The position numbers and the translations under genes are program-made. 64,000 bases of DNA from Proteles cristata cristata (lineage: Eukaryota; Chordata; Mammalia; Carnivora; Hyaenidae): the NCBI GenBank assembly GCA_017311185.1, contig JAESUZ010003487.1, forward strand, positions 1,894,001-1,958,000, read 5' to 3'. This document shows positions 23,086-34,450 of the stretch, piece after piece; position 1 is the first letter of the stretch, and the number at the start of each line of letters is the position of its first letter. The notes below the pieces were generated by a model. The model was given only the letters and a program-made list of their open reading frames with translations, searched no databases and was not told where the DNA came from.

Positions 23086-24071
23086 TCAGCTGGTAAATAG
23101 AAAAGGCTAATTAAACTATACAGTCATTTAAAAAATCATTACATTTATACTATTTTTCTTAAAATATCCAAATCTATGCAAATTCACTTTTTTTTTTAAC
23201 CATCATTGGACCAAGGGTTTCTCTGAGAATGGGCCCACTGATGGGAGTTCCAAATCTTCCTTCTTATATAACCACATCTATAATGAATCTATGCTGTGCC
23301 TATGATTTTCCACTGCAGTTTCTTAAAGTGAATAATTAAGGAATCTTGCAAAGCAATCTAAGAACAGAATCCTTTTAGAATTTTATCACCTATTTTCAGG
23401 GTTTTTATACTTGTCTCATGCCTAATTCAATAGCAATTTCTTTTAGCAAACACCTCTATTGAGTTTTTTGAAAGCATTCAACTTGGTCTTCACAGTTCCC
23501 TTTCATTGACTTACATAATATTTATTAAATAACATAATAACAATAACAATACAACTGGCATGCAGAGACTTTAGATAAACTAAACTGGCTCCAGATAAAC
23601 ACACAACTCCTGTAATGGATGTAGATGTACCCAGGCATACCAGGAAGAAGCATGCTTACTGATAGTTAGCTTTCAGTGTATTAGAGTAACAGTGAGGATT
23701 ATTTATTTGTGAAGGTAATGGCAAGCGTCCATTAATCCAGAGAGTCAAGTAAGTAGAGGTTGTCCAAGAGAGCTTCCACTGCAGGTAAACTTAAAAATAA
23801 GATTTTTCAACTCAAGATTCTCTCCACCATATTCAAATCAATCTCTAACCAAGCATGTGATAACAAATCCAGTGATATCTTAAAAAGACACTCTAAAAGT
23901 CAGATGCCTACCTTTTCTTATCCAATGACATCTGCAGAAGGAGGTTGAAGGAAAAGAGAGAGCAATACTGGAACATGGCATTAACAGCTTAGCTTACTCA
24001 GTAATTATCATTTTCTTTTTAACCTTTCTATATGAAAATTGGATGCTAATGAGAATGAATCAAAATGTTAT
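23086..24071. other. unclassified AT-rich DNA
   Basis: No gene recognised. Small open frames here lack recognisable domains. Confidence 0.4.
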
Positions 24072-24480
24072 ACCAGTCAGGGTTCTCCAGGATTGATGGA
24101 AAAATGAAAGGTAAGTGATGATAAATTTTAAGGAATTGGCTCATGTGATTGTGGAGGCTGGCAAATTCAAAATCTGTACACTAGTAGGGTAGGCTACTGG
24201 GCTAGAAACTTTAGGCAGGACTTTCTATGTTACAGCCTTGGGCAGAAGGCAGAACTCCTTCTTTGAGGAAGGAGGGGAAAGAGGAGGGGAGCTTCTAAAA
24301 CCTTCAACTGAGTGGATGAGACCCACCCACGTTATTGAGGGTAATGTCCTTTACTTAAAGTCAACTGAGTCTAAATGTTAATAACATCTACAAAATACAT
24401 TTACAGCAACATCTACTATTTGGCCAAAAAACTGAGCACCATAACCTAGCTAAGTTGACACAGAAAATTAAGCAGGGTTA
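24072..24480 (+). repeat. probable old LTR or related repeat, family uncertain
   Basis: CCAGTCAGGGTTCTCCAGGA, GGAATTGGCTCATGTGATTG, TGGAGGCTGGCAAATTC, GACCCACCCACGTTATTGAG and AGTTGACACAGAAAATTAA match, in order, a widespread mammalian repeat that I recall as LTR-like. It is non-coding. I do not name the subfamily. Confidence 0.6.
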
Positions 24481-24582
24481 TTTCCTATATGGCAGAGCAC
24501 ATAAGGTGATTTTAAAGCAAAACTGGAATCATTGATTAAGATTTTCAGTCATTTCCATTTTCCATAGAGGCAAACATTTTCT

Positions 24583-24805
24583 TTTTTTAATTTTTTTAAT
24601 GTTTTATTTATTTCTGAGAGAGAGAGAGAGACAGCGTGATCAGGGGAGGGTCAGAGGGAGAGGAAGACACAGAATCTGAAGCAGGCTCCAGGCTCTGAGC
24701 TAGCTGTCAGCACAGAGCCAGATGCGGGGCTCGAACCCACAAACTGTGAGATCATGACCTGAGCTGAAGTCAGACGCTTAACAGACTGAGCCACCCAGGC
24801 GCCCC
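24583..24805 (-). repeat. CanSINE with target-site duplication
   Basis: Tail TTTTTAATGTTTTATTTATT, body CAGGCTCCAGGCTCTGAGCT and head GAGCCACCCAGGCGCCCC. CAAACATTTTCT occurs at 24571-24582 and again at 24810-24821. Confidence 0.96.
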
Positions 24806-25240
24806 AAGACAAACATTTTCTAAACAATCTATTTTATTCCATTCCAGTCCTCTGTGCTTTTTACCCAGTTGGCTTATAGATGGAGGCAGTTTATGCTTTA
24901 ATAGTAAATGCTATACCTTGTTTAAAACAAAAAAGATGCTCTTGAAAATATGTGTCTCATTTGTGTTATATCAGAGGAAGGTGGGATGCTTTCTCTACAA
25001 TCATCTCAGAAGCTCTAGCAAACTGGAGAAGGCCCACCAAGAATATATTTCAAGATCTATTGCACTCCTTAGTAGAAATGGAAAAGAAAATTTAGGAGCT
25101 TGGTAACTGGAGGAAACAGCTATCTCTACGGAAAAAGGGGAGCTGATAAAAAAAAGTTCTTTAACCAAACCTTGAAAGAAATTAGCTCAAGTTCCTCAAG
25201 AGAGAAGATTTTAATAAAATTTTTAAAATTAGCTTACTCT

Positions 25241-25427
25241 GGGGCACCTGGGTGGCTCAGTCAGTTAAGAATCTCACTCGATTTAGGCTCAGGTCCTGAT
25301 TTGTGGGATCGAGGTCCACATCAGGCTCCATGTTGTAGCTCTCCCTCTCTCTGCCCCTCCCCCACTTGCGTCTGTGTGTGCTCACACACATGCACGTGCA
25401 CCGTCTCTAAATAAATAAATAAATGTC
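25241..25427 (+). repeat. CanSINE, distinct shorter subtype
   Basis: Head GGGGCACCTGGGTGGCTCAG, then the variant segment CTCACTCGATTTAGGCTCAG and TTGTGGGATCGAGGTCCACA, unlike the common copies here. The tail is CTAAATAAATAAATAAATG. AGCTTACTCT at 25231-25240 and 25428-25437 is a perfect 10-bp target duplication. Confidence 0.94.
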
Positions 25428-25437
25428 AGCTTACTCT

Positions 25438-26237
25438 TAGGAGTATCTAAGAAAATAATTGTGAGGCAAATGAGGAGAGAGCCTTCACTCAAATCAGTGC
25501 GTATGTCATCCATAGCCCTCTGTATGAGAAGAATTTGGCTTGGTCTTCAGCTGCCTGGTTCCTCTAAATCCTTAGAATTTCCCAAATGATGAGAATGTTT
25601 TTGTTATATATGGTTAGCCCCAAGGACTATATCTGAGTTTTGGGAGGCTGTTCATGCCATTAAAACCAACCATAGATAAAAAAAAAAAAAACAACCATAT
25701 ATACACAATTAAATCCCAGTGGAAATTCTGGACACCTGAAGCTCAGGTGAGTTTCCTGGTTGGTGATATACATTAATTTGCCAGGAAGATGGCACACCTT
25801 GAAGAAACAGAAGCTTCATGCTTGGGACCACCCCAGAACTCAGACTATCTCTTTATCTGGCTGGTCCTGAGATGTACCCTCTGTGATAAAATTATAATCG
25901 TGATTATCAGTTTCCTGAATTCTAAGAGTCTTTCTAGTGAACTATCAAAACTGAGATGGGTAGTGAGAAGCACCATATTTGTAGCGAGTTGGCCAGAAAT
26001 ACAGATGGTCTAGAAATCCCCAGGTTTGTGAATGGTGTCAGAAGTGAGGGCAATCTTTCTGGAAAGCGCCCTTAACCTGTGAAATCTGAGCTAAGTCTGG
26101 GTAGTTAGCATCAGAATTGCATTACACTCAAAGTAGATATCACCAGGACACTACCAGGCAAGTGAGAGCTGAAGGCACAGGCAACTTTTAGGAACTTTAG
26201 ACCTCAGGAAATTCACGTCACACCATATTCTACATAT
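25438..26237. other. unclassified DNA
   Basis: No gene or repeat family recognised. An A run lies near 25678-25691. Confidence 0.4.
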
Positions 26238-26248
26238 TAAAGTGTTCT

Positions 26249-27908
26249 TGACTATTGGGGGCAAGACGGTGGAGGAGTAGGGAGCTCGGTACATTTCACT
26301 CACCCCCATCTCCAAACAGAGAAGGCCTGAAGCCCCAGGAACCCTTATAGAACCGCAGAAGTTTGGGAGGAAAAGGAGACAGAGTCCACTGAGAAAACAA
26401 CCTCATAGGTGCTTGAGTGCAAACTGAGGACTATAAAAATGGACCGGACTGGAGACACAGAAGGAGGGGAGGGAGCCCCCTTTGTAGGGAGCCATGGTGA
26501 GTGAGGGAAAAGAAAGAGAAGCTGAAACTGCTCAAAGAACTGTCCCTGGAGAAGAAAAAACCTTGGCTCAGGACAGAGCGCGACCCAGTTCCCAGCTGCG
26601 GTGCTAACTTTGAGCTGGGTGACCTGGTCCCAGGTGGCGCCTGGAGAAACTGCTCCTCTGCTCTCCAGCTCCATCCGGAGGTGGCCTTAAACCACTCCGT
26701 CGCTGTCCCGGCTCCATCCCAGTGGGGAAGTGGCTGGCTTGAAACTACTCAAAAGACTCGGCCTGTGGGTTTACATTTGGGGCAGTATCAATAAAGCGCT
26801 CCGACTAAGATCTGGAAACGAGACGTGGCTTGGGACATAGAACATGCCTGAGGCACAGGGAGATCAGACCCAAAAGAGTGATTTGCAACGCTTGGTTCCA
26901 GAAGGGACAGGGCGCCGCCATTTTTCTCCCCACAACCACCAGGGGGACCTCAGGGAGCAGCCGCAGTTCGCAGTGGAGGCTAAGACCCACCTACACCTAA
27001 CCACGCCCATCCCCGCTTGAGAGCTGCTTCTTTTTACCAAAGCCCAGGGCAAGACCAACATGAATGCACTGCCAAGACTAATTCTAGATCAATTCTTACT
27101 ATTCAGATCTATTTTCCCTTGTCTCATTCGTACCCCTCCCCTCTGCTGGACTGGGAACTCTGGTCAGTGGTTTGCTTAAACAGTCACATTTAATCCATTC
27201 TCTAGATGTATATTCTACACCTCCACCGATACCTTTCTATCTCTCTCTGGAGTCATCAGACTATATAGTTTCTCTGAGTAACATTATCTTCCTTTCTTTC
27301 TCCTCCCCTCTTACCATATTCCCCCCTTCCTCTCTCTGAATTAAGCCTCTTAGTCTCTCTGCCTGATCATTGTCCAATTTCGCTTTCTCCCCACCTGTCA
27401 TTTCTCTCTTTGTATATGCTCTTCCATCAGCACTGCATACACCCGGCTCTTTATTTGTAGCTGGGAATTCTGGTTTGATGATTTTAGACTGTACTTTGTA
27501 TTTGGGGTTTTCTTTCTTTTTTCTTTTATTCTTATTATTTGTTTTTCCTCCTTTATTCCATCTTTTTTTTCTTTTTCTTTTTCCCTTTTGGCTTGCTTCT
27601 TTGTTGAATTTCTCTGTGTGTTTGCATACCTTTGTTCCCTGTGTGTTTGTCTGTCTGTTTTCTTTTCCAGGGCTACCTAAAAAAGCAAGCCAAAGTACAC
27701 ATGGTAGAGAGTCCCAAATGCCACTACGAGTAGGGAAATAAAATAACCAAAGGCTCAACAAGAGAGACCAAGAGATACCATTCAAAGAACACTTCCTGAA
27801 TGGACAGGCCCTGGACAGCCAAAGACCCTTCTTTATTACAGCAGTACACACAGATGCAGAGTGCATAACAAGCTTTTAAAACTAACAAGAGACAGAAAAC
27901 TAGCCAAA
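26249..27908 (+). promoter_or_regulatory. L1 5' UTR (internal promoter region)
   Basis: About 1.66 kb precede the ORF1 start. The first ~800 bp are GC-rich and the segment 27240-27680 is strongly pyrimidine-rich, a layout also seen in dog L1. L1 5' UTRs act as RNA polymerase II internal promoters. Here a YY1-like CCGCCATTTT (26915-26924) and a CTCF-like CCACCAGGGGGACC (26936-26949) can be seen. A 201-residue reverse open frame (27261-27866) reflects the T-rich forward strand. Confidence 0.8.
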
Positions 27909-28781
27909 ATGACAAAACAGAAGAAGTCTGCTCTACAGAAGGAAGAAATGACAGCTAAAGAACTTCTCAAAACAGATAAGAGCAACATAACTGAACAAGA
28001 ATTTAGAACAATAGTCATGAAATTAATCATTGGGCTTGAAAAAGACATGGAAGACACCAGAAGAACTATTGCTACAAAGACTATGGAGCTTAAAAACAGT
28101 TGCGATGAATTAAAAAATGCTATAAATGAGGTGCATATAAAATGGAGGCATCCAATACACGGATTGAAGAGGCAGAGAGGAGAATACGTGAATTAGAAGA
28201 CACAGTTATAGAAAAAGAGGAAGCTGAGAAATAGAGAGATAAACTGATCCAGGAACACGAAAGAAGAGATCGAGAGTTGAGTGATACAATCAAACAGAAC
28301 AATATCCATATCATAGGAATTCCAGAAGAGGAAGAAAGAGGGAAAGATGCTGAAGGAGTCCTTGAACAAATTATAGCTGAGAACTTCCCCATTCTGGGGA
28401 AGGAAACAGACGTTGAAATCCAAGAGGCAGAAAGAACTCCCCTCAGACATAATTTCAATCGATCTTCTGCACAACATATCATAATGAAACTGGCAAAATA
28501 TAAGGACAAAGAGAGAATTCTGAAAGCAGCTAGGGATAAAGGGGCCCTAACATACAAAGGGAAACCTATCAGAGTGGTGACAGACCTATCTACTGAAACT
28601 TGGCAGGCCAGAAAGGAATGGCAGGAGATCTTCACTGCAATGAACAAAAAAAATATGCAGCCAAGAATCCTTTATCCAGCAAGCCTGTCATTCAGAATAG
28701 AAAGAGAGATAAAAGTCTTTCCAAATAAACAAAAAAAAACACTAAACCAGCCTACAAGAAATCCTCAGGGGGACTCTATGA
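27909..28781 (+). pseudogene. L1 ORF1 (RNA-binding chaperone protein), broken
   Basis: ORF1p is the trimeric coiled-coil RNA-binding protein of the L1 ribonucleoprotein. The start is ATG at 27909 (MTKQKK), after ACTAGCCAAA. The first ~77 codons lie in one frame, with a charged coiled-coil-like helix. Around 28135-28142 the reading shifts to another frame, where a TAG at 28232-28234 interrupts it. From 28277 that frame gives the RRM and C-terminal domain, including EQIIAENFP, RILKAARDKG, DLSTETWQARK and MQPRILYPASLSF. After the A run at 28731-28739 the frame shifts back, and the expected end QEILRGTL with TGA (28755-28781) is visible. At least two frameshifts and one stop make it non-functional. 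Confidence 0.9.
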
Positions 28782-28849
28782 GGGAAATGTTGCAAGGAAC
28801 ACGAGGTACCAGAGAGACCACCACAAGCATAAACCCTAAAAAGAACACA

Positions 28850-31800
28850 ATGACTCTAAACCCATATTTTTCAATAGTAACACTGAATGTAAATGGACTA
28901 AATGCTCTAATCAAAAGACATAGGGTAGAGAATGGATAAAAAAACAAAATCCATCTATTTGCTGTCTACAAGAAACTCATTTTAGACTTTTGGACACCTT
29001 CAGAGTGAAAGTAAGGGGATGGAGAAATATATATCATGCTACTGGAAATCAAAAGAAAGCTGGAGTAGCTATATTTATATCAGACAACCTGGACTTTAAA
29101 GTAAAGGTAGTCATAAGAGGAAAGTACATTGGACTCCAGGCCTACTTCAAGAAATTAGAAAAAGCACAAGTGCAAAATCTGACAGCACACCTAAAGGAAC
29201 TAGAAGGAGAGCAACAAGAGCACCCTAAACCCAGTTGGAGAAGAGAAATAATAAAAATCAGGGCAGAAATAAACAATACAGAATCCAAAAAAAAACAGTT
29301 GAACACATCAATGAAACCAAGGGTTGGGTTTTTGAAAAAATAAACAAAATTGACAAACCTCTAGCCAGGCTTCTCGAAAAGAAAAGAAAGAACACCCATA
29401 TAGACAAAATCATGAATGAAAATGGACTTATTACAAGCAATCCCTCAGAAATACAAGCAATTATCAGCAAATACTATGAAAAATTATATTCCAACAAACT
29501 AGAAAACTTAGAAGAAATAAACAAATTCCTAAACACACACTCACTACCAAATTCACATGGGAAGAGATAGAAAATCTGAACAGATGCAGAACTAGTGAAG
29601 AAATTGAATCAGTTATCAAAAATCTCCCAACAAATAAGAGCCCTGGGCCAGATGGATTCTCTGGGGAATTCTACCAAACATTTAAATCAGAGTTAGTACC
29701 CACTCTTCTCAAGTTATTCCAAAAAATAGAAATCGAAGGAAAACTTCCAAACTCATTCTACACAGCCAGCATCACTTTGATTCCCAACCCAGACAGAGAC
29801 CCAGCAAAAAAAAGAGAATTACAGGCCAATATCCTTGATGAATATGAATGCAAAAATACTCAGTAAGATACCTGTAAATCAAATCCAACAGCACATAAAA
29901 AGAATTATCCACCATGAACAAGTGGGATTCATTCCTGGGTTACAGGGCTGGTTCGATATTCGCAAGTCAATCAATGTGACACATCACATTAACAAAAGAA
30001 AAGATAAAAACCATATGATCTTGTCAATAGATGCAGAAAAAGCATTTGACAAGATATAGCATCCCTTCTTAATAAAGACCCTCGAGAAACTTGGAATACA
30101 AGGAACTTACTTAAACATCATAAAAGTCATCTATGAGAAGCCCTCAGTTAACATCATCCTCAATGGGGAAAAACTGAGAGCTTTCCCTCTGAAATCAGGA
30201 ACACGACAGGGATTTCCACTCTCACCACTGTTGTTTAACATAGTGCTGGAAGTCTTAGCATCAGCCATTAGAAAACAAAAGGAAACAAAAGGCATCAGAA
30301 TCGGTAAAGAATAAGTCAAACTTTCACTTTTCGCAGACGACATGATACTCTACATAGAAAACCCAACAGACTCCACCAGAAGCCTACTAGAACTGATCCA
30401 TGAATTCAGCAATGTTGTAGGGTACAAAATCAATGTACAAAAATCAGTTGCATTTTTATACACCAATAATGAAGCAACAGAAAGAGAAATCAAGAAACCG
30501 ATCCCATTCACAATTGCACAAGAAACCATAAAATACCTAGGAATAAACCTAACCAAAGATATAAGAGCTCTGTATGATGAAAACTATAGAAAACTTACGA
30601 AGGAAATTGAAGAAGACACAAAGAAATGGAAAAACATTCCATGCTCATGGATCAGAGGAATAAATATTATTAAAACTACCCAAAGCAGTCTTCACAATGA
30701 ATGCCATCCCAATCAGAATTGCACCAGCATTCTTCTCAAAGCTGGAACAAACTCTCCTAAAATTTGTATAGAACCACAAAAGACCCCGAATAGCCAAAGT
30801 AATGTTGAAGAAGAAAACCAAAATGGGAGGCATCACAATCCCAGACTTTAGACTCTGCTACAAAGCTGTAATCATCAAGACAGTATGGTATTGCCACAAA
30901 AACAGACACACAGACCAATGGAATAGAATAGAGAACTCAAAAGTGGATCCACAAATGTATGGCCAACTAATCTTTGACAAAGCGGGAAAGAGTATCCAAT
31001 GGAAAAAAGACACCCTTTTTAACAGATGGTGCTGGGAGAACTGGACAACAATGTGCAGAAGAATGAAACTAGACCACTTTCTCACACCATACACAAAAAT
31101 AAACTCAAAAAGGATAAAGGCCTGAATGTGAGATAAGAAACCATCAAAACGCTAGAGGAGAAAGCAGGAAACAACCTCCTTGACCTCAACCGCAGCAATT
31201 TCTGACTTGACATATCCCCAAAGGCAAGGGAATCCAGAGCAAAAATGAACTACTGGGACCTCAACAAGATAAAAAGCTTCTACACGCCAAAGGAAACAAT
31301 CAATAAAATTAATAGGCAACTGACAGAATGGGAAAAGATAGTTGCAATGACATATCAGATAAAGGGCTAGTATCCTAAATCTGTAAGGAACTCCCCCAAC
31401 TCCACACCTGAAAAACAAATAATCCAGTGAAGAAATGGGCAGAAGACATGAACAGACACTTCTCCAAAGAGGACATCCAGATGGCCAACAGACACATGAA
31501 ATGATGCTCAGCGTCACTCATCATCAGGGAAATACAGATCAAAACCACACTGAGATACCACCTCATGCCAGTCAGAGTGGCTAAAATGAACAAATCAGGA
31601 GACTATAGATGCTGGCGAGGATGTGGAGAAATGGGCACCCTCCTATACTGTTGGTGGAATGTAAACTGGTGCAGCCCCTCTAGAAAACAGTGTGGAGGTT
31701 CCTCAAAAAATTAACAATAGAACTCCCCTATGACCCAGCAATAGCACTGCTAGGAATTTACCCAAGGGATACAGAAATGCTGATGCATAGGGGCACATGT

Positions 31801-32058
31801 AGCCCAATGTTCATAGCAGCACTCTCAACAGTAGCCAAATCATGAAAAGAGTCTAAGTGTCCATCAACGGATGAATGGATCAAGAAGATGTGGTTTATCT
31901 ATACAATGGAATACTACATGGCAATGAGAAAGAATGAAATCCGGCCATGTGTAGCAACATGGATGGAATTTGAGGGTGTTATGCTGAGCGAAATAAGTCT
32001 GGCAGGGAAGGACAGATACCATATGTTTACATGTATACGTGGATTGGGAGGAACTTAA
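28850..32058 (+). pseudogene. L1 ORF2 (endonuclease and reverse transcriptase), broken and internally deleted
   Basis: ORF2p nicks the target DNA and reverse-transcribes L1 RNA. The start ATG at 28850 opens the endonuclease N-terminus (MTLNPYF, VTLNVNGLNA), but a lost base gives a stop near 28935. Endonuclease text resumes to NLDFKVKVVIRGK at about 29125 and then joins directly to YIGLQAYFKKLEKAQ. The rest of the endonuclease, roughly 240 residues by comparison with typical L1, is therefore deleted. The RT domain is present in pieces: [12 protein letters not shown] text near 29640, [11 protein letters not shown] before 30059, and the catalytic FADD codons at 30330-30341, with an in-frame TAA just before (30312-30314). 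The C-terminal part follows ([11 protein letters not shown] near 31021-31055) with more shifts. It ends near a TAA at 32056-32058. Confidence 0.9.
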
Positions 32059-32262
32059 TGGAAGACAATGGGAGAGGAGTAGGGGAAAAAATAGTTGGGG
32101 AGAGGGAGGCAAACCGTGAGAGACTCTTGAATGCTGAGAATAAACTGAGGGCTGATGGGGGTGGGGAATGATGGGCATGAAGGAGGGCACTTGTTGGGAT
32201 GAGTACTGGGTGTTATATGGAAACCAACTTGATGATAAACTGTTTAAGAACAAAAATAAAAA
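32059..32262 (+). other. L1 3' UTR and tail
   Basis: A G-rich 3' UTR contains GGGGAAAAAATAGTTGGGGA, GAGAGACTCTTGAATGCTGA and GAGGGCACTTGTTGGGATGA, ending in AAGAACAAAAATAAAAA. The G-rich tract near 32150-32170 is typical of L1 3' UTRs. Confidence 0.88.
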
Positions 32263-32273
32263 TAAAGTGTTCT

Positions 32274-33304
32274 CATATCCCCCAATTAAATACCGTTTTT
32301 CTTTCAGAAGCCAAAAGGCTTTTCATAAGTTTGTTTTTCAAACAATTTTATAATTTCTTAGAAATTATCTATAAATATCTCATTTATTATTAATCATACC
32401 TTCTCAGAAATCTTTGTGATATTTGGGAAATGTTTAGAAGAGAGAAAAATCCAGCTTTTAAATTATTTTCACATGTAATAAAGTTACAGATTCTAAATTT
32501 AACAATTAAGGAAGTTGGCATGTTACATTTTACAAACCTTTCATTAGACTTGTTATTAATTTTTTATTTGAAACCAATTAGTATATTTTTCAGTTCTCAC
32601 CTTTGTCATAGGCCCTTAAGTCTGTGGTACGTCCACACTATACTTTGGGTGACTAAAGTATAAAATGGCTCTGCTTGGCATCCGTGTGATTCTGTGGGGG
32701 GATTTGAGATGATTGGGTGAGGAGAGAAAGGGGAAAGCAATTGGCTCCAAAGAGTTAAAAGAAAGAGAGATTTCAAAGGACAAAGAAGAGAGCAGAGAAG
32801 ACCAGATCCCAGTTGATGGAAAAATTTCAGAGGTGATGAAGGTGACAGCAGGCAAATGTCCCCCCAACCCCCTTGATCTGCAGGCAGCCAAGATGCCGAC
32901 CTTTGAAGCCACATGTGGGTCTGAACGATTACAATAGCAGTCGCAACAGTGACAGACTAAAGATTAGAGGCTTTCCCGTTTCTCTGAGCACCAACCACCT
33001 AAGCCTTCCAGATCCTTGGCACATCCAGGAAAGAGAAGGGATCCCCCAGCATGACTGAGTTTCAATGCCCTACCACTAAGGGCAGGACAGCAACTTAGAA
33101 CACAGAGGCAGTTTCAGATATGTAAAGATTAAAGTGATATTTCTTATACAACAAAGGTTGTAGCACAAACTTCTCTTTTCCTGGAGATAAAGATATCATC
33201 ACTTTGATCCCAATGTGATTATAATTCAGACCCTGGATGGCCTTCACCCTAGCTATGTGACCTGGTGAGGCAGGGATTACATTCACTTCAACTTAAGTAA
33301 CAAG
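32274..33304. other. unclassified DNA
   Basis: No gene or repeat recognised. 32690-32900 is purine-rich. Overlapping reverse open frames at 32606-32914 have no recognisable domain. Confidence 0.4.
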
Positions 33305-33600
33305 TATTCCATTCATTGACAAAAAATGTATGTGTATAAAGCACCTACTATGTGAAGAGAACTATGTGCTTGTGCCTGGGGGAAATTTAATGGACATAAT
33401 GCCAGCCAGTGTGGCATCTACCCAGAAGCACAACCATTAAATACGAAATTATAATAATACGTGATACATTAAGTGATGATATAGGAAGTCAGAGTGTCAT
33501 GAAGAGACCTTCAAAAGTGATCAAAGGAAGTGGTCAAGATCAAAAGAATGAACAAATAGCCAAGTAAAAAGGAAGGAGGAAGGCTAGTCCAGAAAAGAGG
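33305..33600 (+). repeat. ancient mammalian repeat remnant, family not assigned
   Basis: ATTCATTGACAAAAAATGTA, AGCACCTACTATGTGAAGAG and GCTTGTGCCTGGGGGAAATT occur in the order of the same kind of old repeat as 13140-13560. Confidence 0.4.
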
Positions 33601-33984
33601 AAAGAATTCTACTTACCAAGTCTTGAAGAACCTGTCACCAAAGCCCATTGTAATTATCTATTCCAGCCCTGCACTCAGCACAGGAATCCTCTCTAGGATA
33701 CGGATACACTATGCTCCAAACTGTGCTGAAAAAATGTGTCCCCTGCCTGCCTCACAAGTAGGACATTCACTGCTTCACATCTGAGGACTTAAACTAGAAG
33801 AGGTGATAGGCAGTTGGATACAGCAATGGTGGGTGACCAATAAGTGAAAGCTGATAGCCTGACACGAGGGCTGTCATGGGAACATAGAGTCATACTGACA
33901 CAAAGAACAGTTAAGTCTTAATAATAATACCAAGGATGTAGAAATAACCCCTTGGAAAATGTTCTCTTAAAAACCATTAAAACA

Positions 33985-34212
33985 GGGGCGCCTGGATGGC
34001 TTAGTCGGTTAAGCGTCCGACTTTCGCTTAGGTCATGATCTCGCGGTTCGTGGGTTCAAGCCCCGCGTCGGGCTCTGTGCTGACTGCCAGCTCAGAGCCT
34101 GGAGCCTGTTTCAGTCTGTGACTCCCTCTCTCTCTGACCCTCCCCTGCTCACGCTGTCTCTCTCTCTCTCCTAAAAATAAATAAAACATTAAAAAAAATT
34201 AAAAAAAAAAAA
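33985..34212 (+). repeat. young CanSINE of the TTTCGCTTAGG subtype (copy A)
   Basis: Head GGGGCGCCTGGATGGCTTAG, then ACTTTCGCTTAGGTCATGA, GTGCTGACTGCCAGCTCAG, CAGTCTGTGACTCCC and TCTCTGACCCTCCCC, ending CCTAAAAATAAATAAAACAT. CATTAAAACA at 33975-33984 and 34213-34222 is the target duplication. It is inserted immediately before another SINE. Confidence 0.96.
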
Positions 34213-34222
34213 CATTAAAACA

Positions 34223-34450
34223 TAGGACACCTTGGTGGCTCAGTTAATTAAGTGTCCTACTTCTGTCCAGGTCATGATCTCGTGGTCCATGGGCTCAAGC
34301 CCCACATTGGACTCTGTACTGACAGCTCAGAGCTCAGAGTCTGCTTTGGATTCTGGGTCTCCCTCTCTCTCTGCCCCTCCTCCACTCATGCTCTGTCTCT
34401 GTCTCTCTCTCTCTTAAAAACAAACATTAAAAGATTTTTAATTAAAGAAA
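34223..34450 (+). repeat. CanSINE
   Basis: Decayed head TAGGACACCTTGGTGGCTCA, body GTACTGACAGCTCAGAGCTC, CT-rich tract and tail CTTAAAAACAAACATTAAAA. It is older and of a different subtype from the SINE before it. Confidence 0.93.

Larger units (their letters stand above)
26249..32262 (+). mobile_element. full-span L1 retrotransposon, inactivated
   Basis: A single L1 insertion runs from a 5' UTR start with GGGGGCAAGACGGTGGAGGA (26257) to an AATAAA-bearing tail at 32262. It is bounded by the 11-bp direct repeat TAAAGTGTTCT at 26238-26248 and 32263-32273, which marks target-primed reverse transcription. The order is 5' UTR, ORF1, ORF2, 3' UTR. Both ORFs contain frameshifts and stops, and ORF2 has a large internal deletion, so the copy cannot move on its own. 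Length is about 6.0 kb. The 3' UTR shares its text with the fragments at 14700-14930 and 56367-56731, so all three come from related carnivore L1 lineages. Confidence 0.95.

Noticed and set aside
28277..28939. 220-codon frame taken as a single gene
   Set aside because: It is a frame-shifted join of L1 ORF1 C-terminal text and the start of ORF2, part of the broken L1.
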